Shown one piece after another: positions 24,869 through 32,959 of a DNA stretch of 64,000 nt. Below the pieces are notes generated by a model, which had not been told where the DNA came from, ran no database searches, and worked only from the letters and a program-made list of their open reading frames with translations. The stretch is from Streptomyces albiflavescens (GTDB lineage: Bacteria; Actinomycetota; Actinomycetes; Streptomycetales; Streptomycetaceae). The stretch is from NCBI RefSeq assembly GCF_014645835.1, contig NZ_BMMM01000014.1, forward strand, positions 62,131 to 126,130, in the 5' to 3' direction. The stretch's first letter is position 1. Each line of letters opens with the position of its first letter. The position numbers and the translations under genes are program-made.

Positions 24869-25675
24869 CTAGCCGTCCACGGCATCGACCAGAGCCGTCA
24901 GCGCCGAGACGAGGCGCGAGAACCCCGGGCCCGCCGGACCTCCAGGTTCGGTCATGTACGTGTCCCGACGGATCTCCACCATCAGGGCGGTCACCCCCGG
25001 CTCCCTCTCGTAGTACCGCAGCGGGATGTACGCCCCGGAGAACGGGCTGTCGATCCCCACACCCCCCAGGCCCGCGAACGCCTTCTCCGCGAGGGCGACC
25101 AGCTCGGGCGGTGTGTGAAAGGAGTCGGTCCCCACACAGATCGGCGGCCGCGGACCGTCGCCGTGCAGCTCGTACGGCAGCCGAGCCGTCGGGTACGAGT
25201 GGACGTCGACGATCACGGCCCGCCCGGTCGCGGCCAGCCGGTCGGCGACCGCCGCTGTCATCGCCCGTGCGTACGGGTGGAAGTAACGGTCGATCAGCGG
25301 CTGCGGATCGACCTTCGTGGGCCGGAGCAGTGCCCGGTGCGTCGTCCGCGTGTAGACCGCACCCATCCCCACGGCCAGCATCTCCTCCCGTTCGTCGGGG
25401 AACCGCTCGGGGTCGACCACCAGCCGGGACAGTCGGTTGACGAACCGCCACGGCGTGACCACGGCGTCCTTGGCCACGGCCGCGGCGAGCTCCGCGGTGT
25501 GCGCGTCCGTGATGTGGTCCAACTCGTTCTCCAGCGCCGCGTCGTCCAGGAGGATTCCCTCGCGCACCGGCGCGGGCATCCGCCGCGAGGAGTGCGGGAC
25601 ATGCACGATCACGGGCGAGTGGGCCGCGCCGGGCAGGAGTTCGAAGGAATCCAGGGCATCCAGGGTGTCGTCCAT
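24869..25675 (-). CDS. N-formylglutamate amidohydrolase-family protein
   Basis: A 268-aa member of the N-formylglutamate amidohydrolase (HutG-type) family, metalloenzymes that release formate or cleave N-acyl amino acids. Landmarks: VIVHVPHSSRRMP at residues 22-34, LDHITDAHTAELA, FVNRLSRLVVDPERFPD, a C-terminal-half VIVDVHSYPT with metal His/Asp, and ALMVEIRRDTYM. ATG 25675 has AGGAA 7 bases upstream. It lies between the CNBD gene and the amidohydrolase, all on the minus strand, though gaps of 58-72 bp and an internal operator suggest separate control. Confidence 0.9.
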   Translation of the reverse strand: MDDTLDALDSFELLPGAAHSPVIVHVPHSSRRMPAPVREGILLDDAALENELDHITDAHTAELAAAVAKDAVVTPWRFVNRLSRLVVDPERFPDEREEMLAVGMGAVYTRTTHRALLRPTKVDPQPLIDRYFHPYARAMTAAVADRLAATGRAVIVDVHSYPTARLPYELHGDGPRPPICVGTDSFHTPPELVALAEKAFAGLGGVGIDSPFSGAYIPLRYYEREPGVTALMVEIRRDTYMTEPGGPAGPGFSRLVSALTALVDAVDG

Positions 25676-25732
25676 ACGAGATTCCTATCCCAGCCGGGCG
25701 TGCGCGTGCGCATGCCCGGGGGGGACCTGTCG

Positions 25733-26185
25733 TCATCTGCCACCGCCGTGGCGTGCGTAGTGCTCGATCAGCGCTGCTCGGGTCGTTTCGAGCCGGTGGG
25801 CCAGGATGGCACCGATCGTCCGGGTCAGGGACAGCTCGAGCGTCGGATCCGCGTCGAAGAGGGTCCGTACCTGCGCGGCGTCGAACTCGTAGGCGCGTAC
25901 GGGGCTGAAGGCCTCGGCGCCGAAGTCCCAGGTGTGGGGCCGGAACAACCATGACCAGCCGAGCAGATCACCGGGCCCCAGCGTCGCGACGGAGATGCGT
26001 CTGTTCGCGATGACCTGCTGGTAGAGCGAGACGGTGCCGGATCGGATCACCCAGAAACGGTCCGCGACCCCTCCTGCCTCGAAGATCCTTCCGTCCGCGG
26101 GGAACGAGACCTCGCGGGCCACGCTCATCAGCCGTTCGCGATGGTCGGGGGAGAGGGCGGGCAGGAGCCGGAGAGGAGTGGGCAT
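25733..26185 (-). CDS. Stand-alone cyclic-nucleotide-binding-domain (Crp-like) protein
   Basis: A 150-aa protein made of a single CNBD beta-roll: VSFPADGRIFEAGGVADRFW, SGTVSLYQQ, LGPGDLLGWSWLF. It lacks the helix-turn-helix of Crp/Fnr regulators, so it likely works through protein contacts or as a sensor. ATG 26185 has GGAGG 6 bases upstream. The 245-bp stretch before it (26186-26430) has no recognisable gene. Confidence 0.85.
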   Translation of the reverse strand: MPTPLRLLPALSPDHRERLMSVAREVSFPADGRIFEAGGVADRFWVIRSGTVSLYQQVIANRRISVATLGPGDLLGWSWLFRPHTWDFGAEAFSPVRAYEFDAAQVRTLFDADPTLELSLTRTIGAILAHRLETTRAALIEHYARHGGGR

Positions 26186-26430
26186 CGCGGACCTCCATCG
26201 CGCCGCCTGGGGACCGCGGGTCTCGGCGGCGCCTGTCGTGCCGGTTGTATCCCGTCACCCTCTATTGGAGCCCGATCCGCGGATTCCGTCGCGTCGTGGG
26301 CGGGGCGACTTCGTCCGCCGGGCCCGTGTGCACGGGCCATGGCCACCGCCGAGCGGCCATCCACACCGGTCCGCGAGGTCCCGTCTCGACCACGGCGCCG
26401 AGGGGCGCGCCGGCAGCCGGGTCTGTTGGA

Positions 26431-27234
26431 CTATGCACCGATCTTGGAGGTGACGGTGAAGTGCGCCCCGTCGGGGTCGCTGAGGACCGCCTCCGTCGAG
26501 CCGACCCCCTGTTGGTGGGCCGTGCCGCCGTGCGCCCGCGCGGCCCGGGCGCAGGCCTCCACGTCGGAAACCGCGAAGTGGATCTGCCAGTGCGGTCGAA
26601 TGGTCGGATCGGGCGCCGCTTCCACCGCGCCCGAGTGGATCCGGGCGACGATGTCCCCGTGGCTGCGCAGTACGACCTCGTTCTCCTCGTAGTCGACCTG
26701 ACAGCATCCGGGGGTCGCGGACGCCCAGCCCAGGACCTCGCCGTAGAAGATGGCCGCGTCGAAGGCGTCGCGGGTGTGCAGCCGTACGAAGGCCGGTGCC
26801 GCGCGGCGCCATGCCTCCCAGCCGGACACCAGCTCGCCCTCCCAGATACCGAACACCGCGCCGTCCCGGTCGGCCAGCAGCGCCGCCCGCCCGGGCGCGA
26901 ACGAGATCGGCCCCACCGCGGTCGTACCGCCGCGTTCCTGGCTGCGCGAGACCGTCTCGTCCGCGCTGGCCACGGCGAAGTAGGGAATCCACGCGACGGC
27001 CGTCTTCGCGACGAAGTCCACCTCGGAGACGCCCGCGACGGGGACTCCGTTCACGCGCGCGATCCGGTACTGATCGCCCATCCTGCGGCCCGAGTGCCAC
27101 TGCCAGCCCAGGACGGCGGTGTAGAAGTCCTCCGCGGCCTTCAGATCGCGGGTGGACAGACTGACCCAGCACGGTGCGCCGCACACCGAGTGACTGGTGA
27201 CGACCTCACTGCGAAGCGTTCCGTCGCTCTTCAT
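26431..27234 (-). CDS. Two-domain VOC-family protein (Cfp30B-like)
   Basis: A 267-aa protein with two glyoxalase/bleomycin-resistance modules: first CWVSLSTRDLKAAEDFYTAV through FGIWEGE (about residues 21-128), second AFVRLHTRDAFDAAIFYGEV through LSDPDGAHFTVTSK (about 147-264). The layout resembles the mycobacterial 27-30 kDa antigen Cfp30B. Substrate unknown. Confidence 0.87.
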   Translation of the reverse strand: MKSDGTLRSEVVTSHSVCGAPCWVSLSTRDLKAAEDFYTAVLGWQWHSGRRMGDQYRIARVNGVPVAGVSEVDFVAKTAVAWIPYFAVASADETVSRSQERGGTTAVGPISFAPGRAALLADRDGAVFGIWEGELVSGWEAWRRAAPAFVRLHTRDAFDAAIFYGEVLGWASATPGCCQVDYEENEVVLRSHGDIVARIHSGAVEAAPDPTIRPHWQIHFAVSDVEACARAARAHGGTAHQQGVGSTEAVLSDPDGAHFTVTSKIGA

Positions 27235-27430
27235 CGCCGTACCGTCCTGACATCACTGGCCGGCAGCGGTCGGGGGCGGGTGCCAGGACTTCGGGGGGCC
27301 TCCGGGACCAACCCAGCCGTAAGAGGCCTCCCGGGCAGGAAGGCCTCCGACGGCATCAGTAGCACCTGCGGATCCGCTGTCCCATCAGCTCCAGCATCCC
27401 TCGCCTCGGCGCGGCGCGCACCACACGGGG

Positions 27431-27646
27431 CTATCGGCGCGGCCGCTCCAGCGTCAGAAGCAGCCCCTCGACCGCGCCGGGACCTATGCGGCCCTTGACG
27501 TCGGCGGAGGTGATCGCCTTCAGCGCCCACCCGTCCTCGGCGTGCTTGTTCAGGACCTTCTCCAGCTTGTCGCTGTCCAGTGCGTCGCCGATCAGCGACT
27601 CCCGGAAGGTGACGACCTTGTACTCGTACGTGTAGGGGCTGCTCAT
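27431..27646 (-). CDS. DUF4177 small protein
   Basis: A 71-aa protein of the DUF4177 type, short alpha/beta proteins of unknown role: YTYEYKVVTFRESL, LEKVLNKHAEDGWALKAI, LLLTLERP. ATG 27646 has AGGAGAG 8 bases upstream, which decides the start over a longer low-quality frame. It is divergent from the class V aminotransferase-like gene. Confidence 0.85.
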   Translation of the reverse strand: MSSPYTYEYKVVTFRESLIGDALDSDKLEKVLNKHAEDGWALKAITSADVKGRIGPGAVEGLLLTLERPRR

Positions 27647-27863
27647 GGCTGTGACGCTCTCCTGCGGTTCGATTGGCGTGGCCGCGCCCACCCAATCACT
27701 CATCGGGGCCGCGGCACAGGGGAGGGGCCCGCCTGAGTCAGGGCTTTGTTGAGGCTTCAGCGATGGTTGGGAAGGCCTGTCGCTCGGACCGTGCGGGCAG
27801 ATGATGAGGGTCGGTCGGCAGCCGGTCCGCCGAGTCGGAGGGGACCGGCCGGGCAGAGGGGGA

Positions 27864-29459
27864 ATGTTGGGAAAGGCACAGACCACGGGCCACATAGGCG
27901 ATGCCGGAGACAGCTCCGGCAGGGGCGGGGCCGTCGGCTTCGCCGAGTTGCGGGCGCGCGAGTTCGGCTACCTGGACGAGGGCGGGCACACCTACCTCGA
28001 CCACACGGGCTCCGGACTGCCTCCGCGCTCGCTCGTCACGGGGAGTGCCGAGCGGATCACCGGCGGATTATTCGGCAACCCGCACTCGGAGAGCCCGGCC
28101 TCCCGCGCCTCGGGACGCCTGCTCGCCGAGGCCCGCCGGGCGGTCCTGCGGCACTTCACAGCCGATCCGGCCGAGTACGCCGTGATCTTCACCCCCAATG
28201 CGACGGGCGCGCTGCGCCTGGTCGGCGAGGCCTATCCGTTCGCGCGCGGCAGCAGACTGGTGATGTCGCTGGACAACCACAACTCGGTGAACGGGCTGCG
28301 CGAGTACGCGCGGGCCCGTGGAGCGGCGACGGCGTACGTGCCGCTGGACGGGCCCGGCCTGCAGATCGACGGGGGGCGACTGCGGGCAGCGCTGTCGGCG
28401 CGCGACAAGGGGTTCGGCCTGCTGCGGGGGCGCGACGGCGCAGGCTCGCGCGCACCGCGGGCGGGGCGTGTGGCCGGCGCACGCTTGCGGGGACTGACGG
28501 GAGGTCGTGCGGGCGGCGCGCGCCCGCAGGGACAAAGGCATGATGCCGACGCTCGCTCGCGCGGACTGCTGGCCTACCCGGCGCAGAGCAACTTCACCGG
28601 TGTCCAGCACCCCTTGGAGTGGATCGCCGAGGCCCAGGACCAGGGCTATGACGTCCTGCTGGACGCCGCCGCCTTCGTACCGACCAACACCCTGGACCTG
28701 GCCCGGTTCCACCCGGACTTCACTGTGGTCAGCTGGTACAAGGTCTTCGGCCACCCCACTGGCGTCGGCAGCCTGATCGCCCGCCGGGAGGCACTCGCGA
28801 AGCTGAGTCGGCCCTGGTTCTCGGGCGGCACGATCTACGCGGTCAGCGCCCAGGCGCAGTGGCACGTCCTCGCCGAGGACGAGGCGGCCTTCGAGGACGG
28901 CACGGTGAACTTCCTGTCCCTACCGGACGTGACCGCCGGGCTGGAGTGGATCGACCGCATCGGCATGGACCGCGTGCATGCCCATGTCACGGCGCTGACC
29001 GGCCAACTCCTGGCGGGCCTGCGGACATTGCGGCACAGCGACGGCTCCCCGATGGTCCGGGTGTACGGCCCCGAGGGCGGCGGCGGGGCGGCCCGCGGGG
29101 GCACGGTCGCGCTGAACCTGCTCGGCGCGGACGGCCGGATCGTCGACGAGCGGATCGTCACGCGCGACAGCGCCGCGCGCGGCATCTCGCTGCGCACCGG
29201 CTGCTTCTGCAACCCAGGGGCCGGGGAAGCGGCGTTCGCCCTGCCACTGAGCCGACTGCGCTCGGCCGCACGCAGGCAACTCGGCTCCCTGGAGGACTAC
29301 TTGGAGCTGCTCCGGCTGCCGTCGGCGGGCGCCGTGCGCGTCTCGCTGGGACTGTCGTCGCAGCCCAGGGACATCGAGACGTTCCTGACGTTCGTGACGC
29401 AGACCTATCGGGACCGGGTGCCACGGGTGGTGGGGCTGGCCGCGCGGGTGGGCTGCTGA
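27864..29459 (+). CDS. Class V aminotransferase-fold enzyme, molybdenum-cofactor-sulfurase-like
   Basis: A 531-aa PLP enzyme of the NifS-like group, nearest to MoCo sulfurase N-domains. TYLDHTGSGLPPRSL is the N-terminal cofactor strand, FGNPHSESPASR follows, VVSWYKVFGHPTGVGSLI holds the Schiff-base Lys, and RTGCFCNPGAGE carries the probable persulfide Cys. It would mobilise sulfur from cysteine. Between LRAALSARDKG and LLAYPAQSNFTG lies about 50 residues of Arg/Gly/Ala low complexity absent from relatives, in frame. The start is uncertain: ATG 27864 has GAGGGGG just upstream, ATG 27801 is the longer option, and homology begins near GFAELRAREFGYLD. The C-terminal MOSC domain of eukaryotic sulfurases is absent. 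Confidence 0.82.
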   Translation: MLGKAQTTGHIGDAGDSSGRGGAVGFAELRAREFGYLDEGGHTYLDHTGSGLPPRSLVTGSAERITGGLFGNPHSESPASRASGRLLAEARRAVLRHFTADPAEYAVIFTPNATGALRLVGEAYPFARGSRLVMSLDNHNSVNGLREYARARGAATAYVPLDGPGLQIDGGRLRAALSARDKGFGLLRGRDGAGSRAPRAGRVAGARLRGLTGGRAGGARPQGQRHDADARSRGLLAYPAQSNFTGVQHPLEWIAEAQDQGYDVLLDAAAFVPTNTLDLARFHPDFTVVSWYKVFGHPTGVGSLIARREALAKLSRPWFSGGTIYAVSAQAQWHVLAEDEAAFEDGTVNFLSLPDVTAGLEWIDRIGMDRVHAHVTALTGQLLAGLRTLRHSDGSPMVRVYGPEGGGGAARGGTVALNLLGADGRIVDERIVTRDSAARGISLRTGCFCNPGAGEAAFALPLSRLRSAARRQLGSLEDYLELLRLPSAGAVRVSLGLSSQPRDIETFLTFVTQTYRDRVPRVVGLAARVGC

Positions 29460-29620
29460 GACAGGAACCAGGAGGCGTCCATCGGCACAGACGTCGAAGA
29501 CGCTTCGGCAGGGACTTTCAAGGCCCGCGGCCACGGCGGTCGGGGCCTTCGGCGGGGACTCCCTCGACCCATCGGCAGGATTCCTCCCAGACCCGGCGGC
29601 CGTGGCGGCCGGGCGGGCAC

Positions 29621-31330
29621 TCAGCGCCCGTCCCGGCTCCGCACCGCCCCCTCCCGGCACTTGCGCACCAGGACCACCCACGTCACCGCCATGAAGACCA
29701 GCCCGAAGACCGCCAGGATCAGCCAGCCACGGCTCGCCGGATGACCGAACGAGTTCCCGTACGAGTCCAGCAGCGGCGGACCCAGCGGTGAGCCGCCCCC
29801 GCGCCACAGCGACTCCAGGCCGACTCCGCCGCCCAGCGCCTCGAACGCCCAACGGTTGGTCATCGCCCAGCTGATCGCCTGCCCTGCACCCGTCATCCGG
29901 GGCACCGGCACAAAGGCCCCCGAGAACAGCACCTGCGGGAAGCAGAGCAACGGCAGCATGAGCGTCGCCTGCCCGGGCTCGGACACGGCAGCCGACGCCA
30001 GCAGCCCCAGCGCCAGTGCGGCCGCCGAAGCCAGCACGCTCGACAGGAACAGCGAGCCGTAGGTGCCCCACCCCGCCGAGGGCAACCGGTCCAGAGCCCG
30101 CAGCACGACCAGCAGCAGCGCGTCCGCGACCGCGAGCACCGGGAGCATGGTGGTGAGTTTCGAGGCGACGTACGGCCCGATCCGCAGCCCCGCCAGCCAT
30201 TCGCGACGCAGCACGGGAAGCTCGGTACAGATCTGCAGCAGCCCGTACGTCAGCCCGAAGAAGAACGCGCCGAACGCGATCCAGAACATGATCATCGCGG
30301 TCGATCCGGGGTCGGGCGCCGCACGATCGAACGCGCCGGCTCGGAACAGCACTGCGAACATCGCCACGATCATCACCGGCGAACCGGCCAGGACGGCGAC
30401 CGAGAGCCGGTTGTGCAGCAGCAGCGCCGCGCTTCTGCGGGTCAGCAGCGCCCACTGGCGTACGGCACCGACGCGCTCCCTCGGCGGGGGAGTTGACGAG
30501 GGCCCCGCCGGGCGGAGCTCCGCTGCGGCGGCCTGAGGGACGCGTACGCCCTCGGCCACCGCCTCGTACACCTCCTCGACCGAGCCCGCCCCGAACGCCC
30601 CGCACAGGGCGTCCGGTTCACCGGCGAACGCGACCTCGCCGCCGGGGGCGAGGAACACGACCTGGTCGCAGCGGAGCAGATCGGCGAGGACATGAGTGGT
30701 GAGCACGACGGTCGTGCCGTCGTCGGCCAGCGCGCGCAGGGTCCGCAGCAGGGCTGCCCCGGTGACCGGGTCGAGCCCGGAGGTCGGCTCGTCGAGGAAC
30801 AGCACGCGTGGCCGAGTGAGCAACTCGACCGCTATGGAGGCCCGTTTGCGCTCACCGCCGCTCAGCGCGCGCACGGGCGTCGCGGCCCGATGGGACAGTC
30901 CGAGGATCTCCAGGACCCGGTCCACACGCGCCGCGACGGTCTCGGCCGCAGTGCTCGGAGGCATGCGCAGGCCCGCCGCGTACACCAGCGTCCTGCGCAA
31001 CGGAAGCTCACGGTGGATGATGTCCTCCTGCGGCACGTACCCGAACTCCGGCCCGGGCGGGCCGGGTTGAGCCCCGTCGTGCAGTACCTCGCCCGCGGCC
31101 GGCGCGCGGAGCCCCGCCAGCGTCTGCAGCAGAATCGTCTTGCCCGCCCCGCTGCTCCCGGCGATCACGGTGAGCCGCCCGGGATCGACGTCGAACGACA
31201 CATCGCGCAGCACCCGGCCCGCCCCGCGCACCTGCTGGCTCACCCGACGCGCCTGTACGCGCAGGCCGTTGACCGGGGTGAGGGGGCCGTGTGCGGCAGC
31301 GGACGGGCTCGGGCGCATGGGAGTCGGCAT
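29621..31330 (-). CDS. ABCG-type ABC transporter, ATPase fused to permease
   Basis: A 569-aa half-transporter with N-terminal ATPase and C-terminal ABC2-type permease, the ABCG order. Walker A is GSSGAGKTILLQ, the signature LSGGERKRASIAVELL, Walker B VLFLDEPTSGLD, and the H-loop LTTHV. About six hydrophobic segments follow from residue 320. Substrate may be a lipid or hydrophobic metabolite. ATG 31330 (MPTPMRPSP) is the most reasonable start; the frame extends much further upstream with unlikely composition, and the ribosome-binding site is weak. It is divergent from the DUF6629 gene. Confidence 0.88.
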   Translation of the reverse strand: MPTPMRPSPSAAAHGPLTPVNGLRVQARRVSQQVRGAGRVLRDVSFDVDPGRLTVIAGSSGAGKTILLQTLAGLRAPAAGEVLHDGAQPGPPGPEFGYVPQEDIIHRELPLRRTLVYAAGLRMPPSTAAETVAARVDRVLEILGLSHRAATPVRALSGGERKRASIAVELLTRPRVLFLDEPTSGLDPVTGAALLRTLRALADDGTTVVLTTHVLADLLRCDQVVFLAPGGEVAFAGEPDALCGAFGAGSVEEVYEAVAEGVRVPQAAAAELRPAGPSSTPPPRERVGAVRQWALLTRRSAALLLHNRLSVAVLAGSPVMIVAMFAVLFRAGAFDRAAPDPGSTAMIMFWIAFGAFFFGLTYGLLQICTELPVLRREWLAGLRIGPYVASKLTTMLPVLAVADALLLVVLRALDRLPSAGWGTYGSLFLSSVLASAAALALGLLASAAVSEPGQATLMLPLLCFPQVLFSGAFVPVPRMTGAGQAISWAMTNRWAFEALGGGVGLESLWRGGGSPLGPPLLDSYGNSFGHPASRGWLILAVFGLVFMAVTWVVLVRKCREGAVRSRDGR

Positions 31331-31495
31331 GAGGGCAGCATGCCAGGGTGATGCTCCGCGTGACCCGTTGCGCGTGGGGAACGTGAGGAGCGACGTCCGG
31401 GAGGCTTTCGTGTCCACGACGGGCATCGCATCCGGGCGCCGTAGCGTTGTGCACCGTAAGGCGGGATCTCGTGACGGCGGACCCATGGTGACGCG

Positions 31496-32188
31496 ATGTG
31501 TTGGAGTGCGACGGCCGATCTGGCAGCCGGTGCCGGTATCGCCGCTGTCGGGGTGGCCTGTGTGGCGCAGGTGCGCAGGGTGGGGGATCTCCCGCTGGCC
31601 GCACTGCCGTTGCTGCTCGGAGCCCACCAGATCGTCGAGTCCGTGGTCTGGGACTCGGGTGGAGGCGGCGGCCCCGCGACGGTGGCCTGGGCCGTGATCG
31701 CTCTTCCGCTGCTGGCGGTGTGGGTACCGGTGGGCGTGGTGTGCGCGGCGCCGCGGCACGCCCGGCGCCGGTTGGCGCTCCCTCTCGTGTCCGGCCTCGT
31801 GACCGCGGCGGCTCTCGCGTACGCCCTCGCCGCACGTCCCGTCACGGCCGAGATCCGCGGCCACACCCTGGGCTACGTCGTCCACCTGTCCCACGCGGAA
31901 TGGCTCATCGCGGGCTACCTCCTGGCCACCGTCGGCGCGCTGTTGCTCTCGGGCGATCGCGGAATGCAGCTGCTCGGTCTGCTGGTCGTGGTGGGGGCGC
32001 TGATCTGCTGGGCGCTGTGGGAGCTGGAGTTCGTCTCGACGTGGTGCGCGTTCGCGGCGGTGTGCTCGGTGATTCTCTGGTGGTGGGTGCGCGGACGCCG
32101 GCGGGCAGGACCGGGCGCACGCGGTGATGGGCGCGAGAACAGGCCGGCGCACAGCGGTGAGGACCCCGAGTGTCGCAGGCGGATGTGA
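31496..32188 (+). CDS. DUF6629 integral membrane protein
   Basis: A 230-aa membrane protein with about seven hydrophobic segments, matching the DUF6629 family (characteristic start MCWSATADLAAGAGIAAVGV, internal LLLGAHQIVESVVWDS, and HLSHAEWLIAGYLLATVGA). Function is unknown. The C-terminal 30 residues are polar and basic. It starts 166 bp from the divergent ABC transporter. Confidence 0.85.
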   Translation: MCWSATADLAAGAGIAAVGVACVAQVRRVGDLPLAALPLLLGAHQIVESVVWDSGGGGGPATVAWAVIALPLLAVWVPVGVVCAAPRHARRRLALPLVSGLVTAAALAYALAARPVTAEIRGHTLGYVVHLSHAEWLIAGYLLATVGALLLSGDRGMQLLGLLVVVGALICWALWELEFVSTWCAFAAVCSVILWWWVRGRRRAGPGARGDGRENRPAHSGEDPECRRRM

Positions 32189-32247
32189 GGAAGGTGTCAG
32201 GGTGTGGCAAGCCCCTCGCACCCGCACTCCTCCCGGCCCGGGGCGCT

Positions 32248-32253
32248 TAGCAT
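32248..32253 (+). promoter_or_regulatory. -10 box of the two-component operon, leaderless type
   Basis: TAGCAT lies 7 bases before the GTG start of the response regulator, with no Shine-Dalgarno sequence between, so the transcript probably starts at the GTG. No good -35 box is seen. Confidence 0.4.
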
Positions 32254-32260
32254 CGGCCCC

Positions 32261-32959
32261 GTGTGCGCATATGTGCTGGTCGCGGAGGACGACGAGAAGC
32301 AGGCGGAGCTGATACGCCGCTCACTGCTGAAGGAGGGACACACCGCAACCGTGGTCCACGACGGCGGGGCCGCTCTCGACGAGGCCCGCCGCCACCGGCC
32401 GGACCTGGTCGTCCTCGACCTGATGCTGCCGGTCGTCGACGGCTTCGGTGTGTGCCGGGTGCTGCGGCAGAGCGACGACATCCCCGTCGTCATGCTGACC
32501 GCCCGTTCCACCGAGGACGACATACTGCTCGGCCTGGAGCTCGGCGCGGACGACTACATGACCAAGCCGTACAGCCCGCGCGAGCTGATGGCCCGCATCC
32601 GCACCGTCCTGAGGCGCAGCGGACGCCCCGTCTCCGAACAGCGCGACGATCCGGTCGTACGAGCCGGCGGAATCGCGGTGGACCCGGCCCGGCACGCGGT
32701 GACATGCGACGACGCGCCCGTGGACTGCACGCCCGCGGAGTACGAGATCCTGCTGGCCATGGTCGCCGAACCCGAGCGGGTGTTCTCCCGTCGGCAGTTG
32801 CTGCACCGGACCCGGGGGATCGATCGGGCGTCGACCGAGCGGGCCATCGACGTGCACATCATGAACCTGCGCAAGAAGATCGAGGCGGACCCCCGCAGAC
32901 CGGTCCGCCTGCTGACGGTCTTCGGCGTGGGATACAAGCTCAAGGGCGACCGGGCGTGA
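32261..32959 (+). CDS. OmpR-family response regulator
   Basis: A 232-aa two-domain regulator. The receiver has VLVAEDDEKQAELI, phospho-Asp in LVVLDLMLPVVDGFGV, the switch Thr in VVMLTARS and Lys in YMTKPYSP. The C-terminal winged helix (TPAEYEILLAMVAEPERVFS, then ERAIDVHIMNLRKKIE) binds DNA. GTG 32261 is the start compatible with the receiver N-terminus. Its TGA overlaps the GTG of the histidine kinase gene (GTGA), so both are translated from one message. Confidence 0.95.
   Translation: MCAYVLVAEDDEKQAELIRRSLLKEGHTATVVHDGGAALDEARRHRPDLVVLDLMLPVVDGFGVCRVLRQSDDIPVVMLTARSTEDDILLGLELGADDYMTKPYSPRELMARIRTVLRRSGRPVSEQRDDPVVRAGGIAVDPARHAVTCDDAPVDCTPAEYEILLAMVAEPERVFSRRQLLHRTRGIDRASTERAIDVHIMNLRKKIEADPRRPVRLLTVFGVGYKLKGDRA

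Noticed and set aside
31331..32227. N-terminal extension of the ABC transporter to 868 aa
   Set aside because: It would run antisense through the DUF6629 gene and has His/Arg-rich composition unlike a transporter domain.
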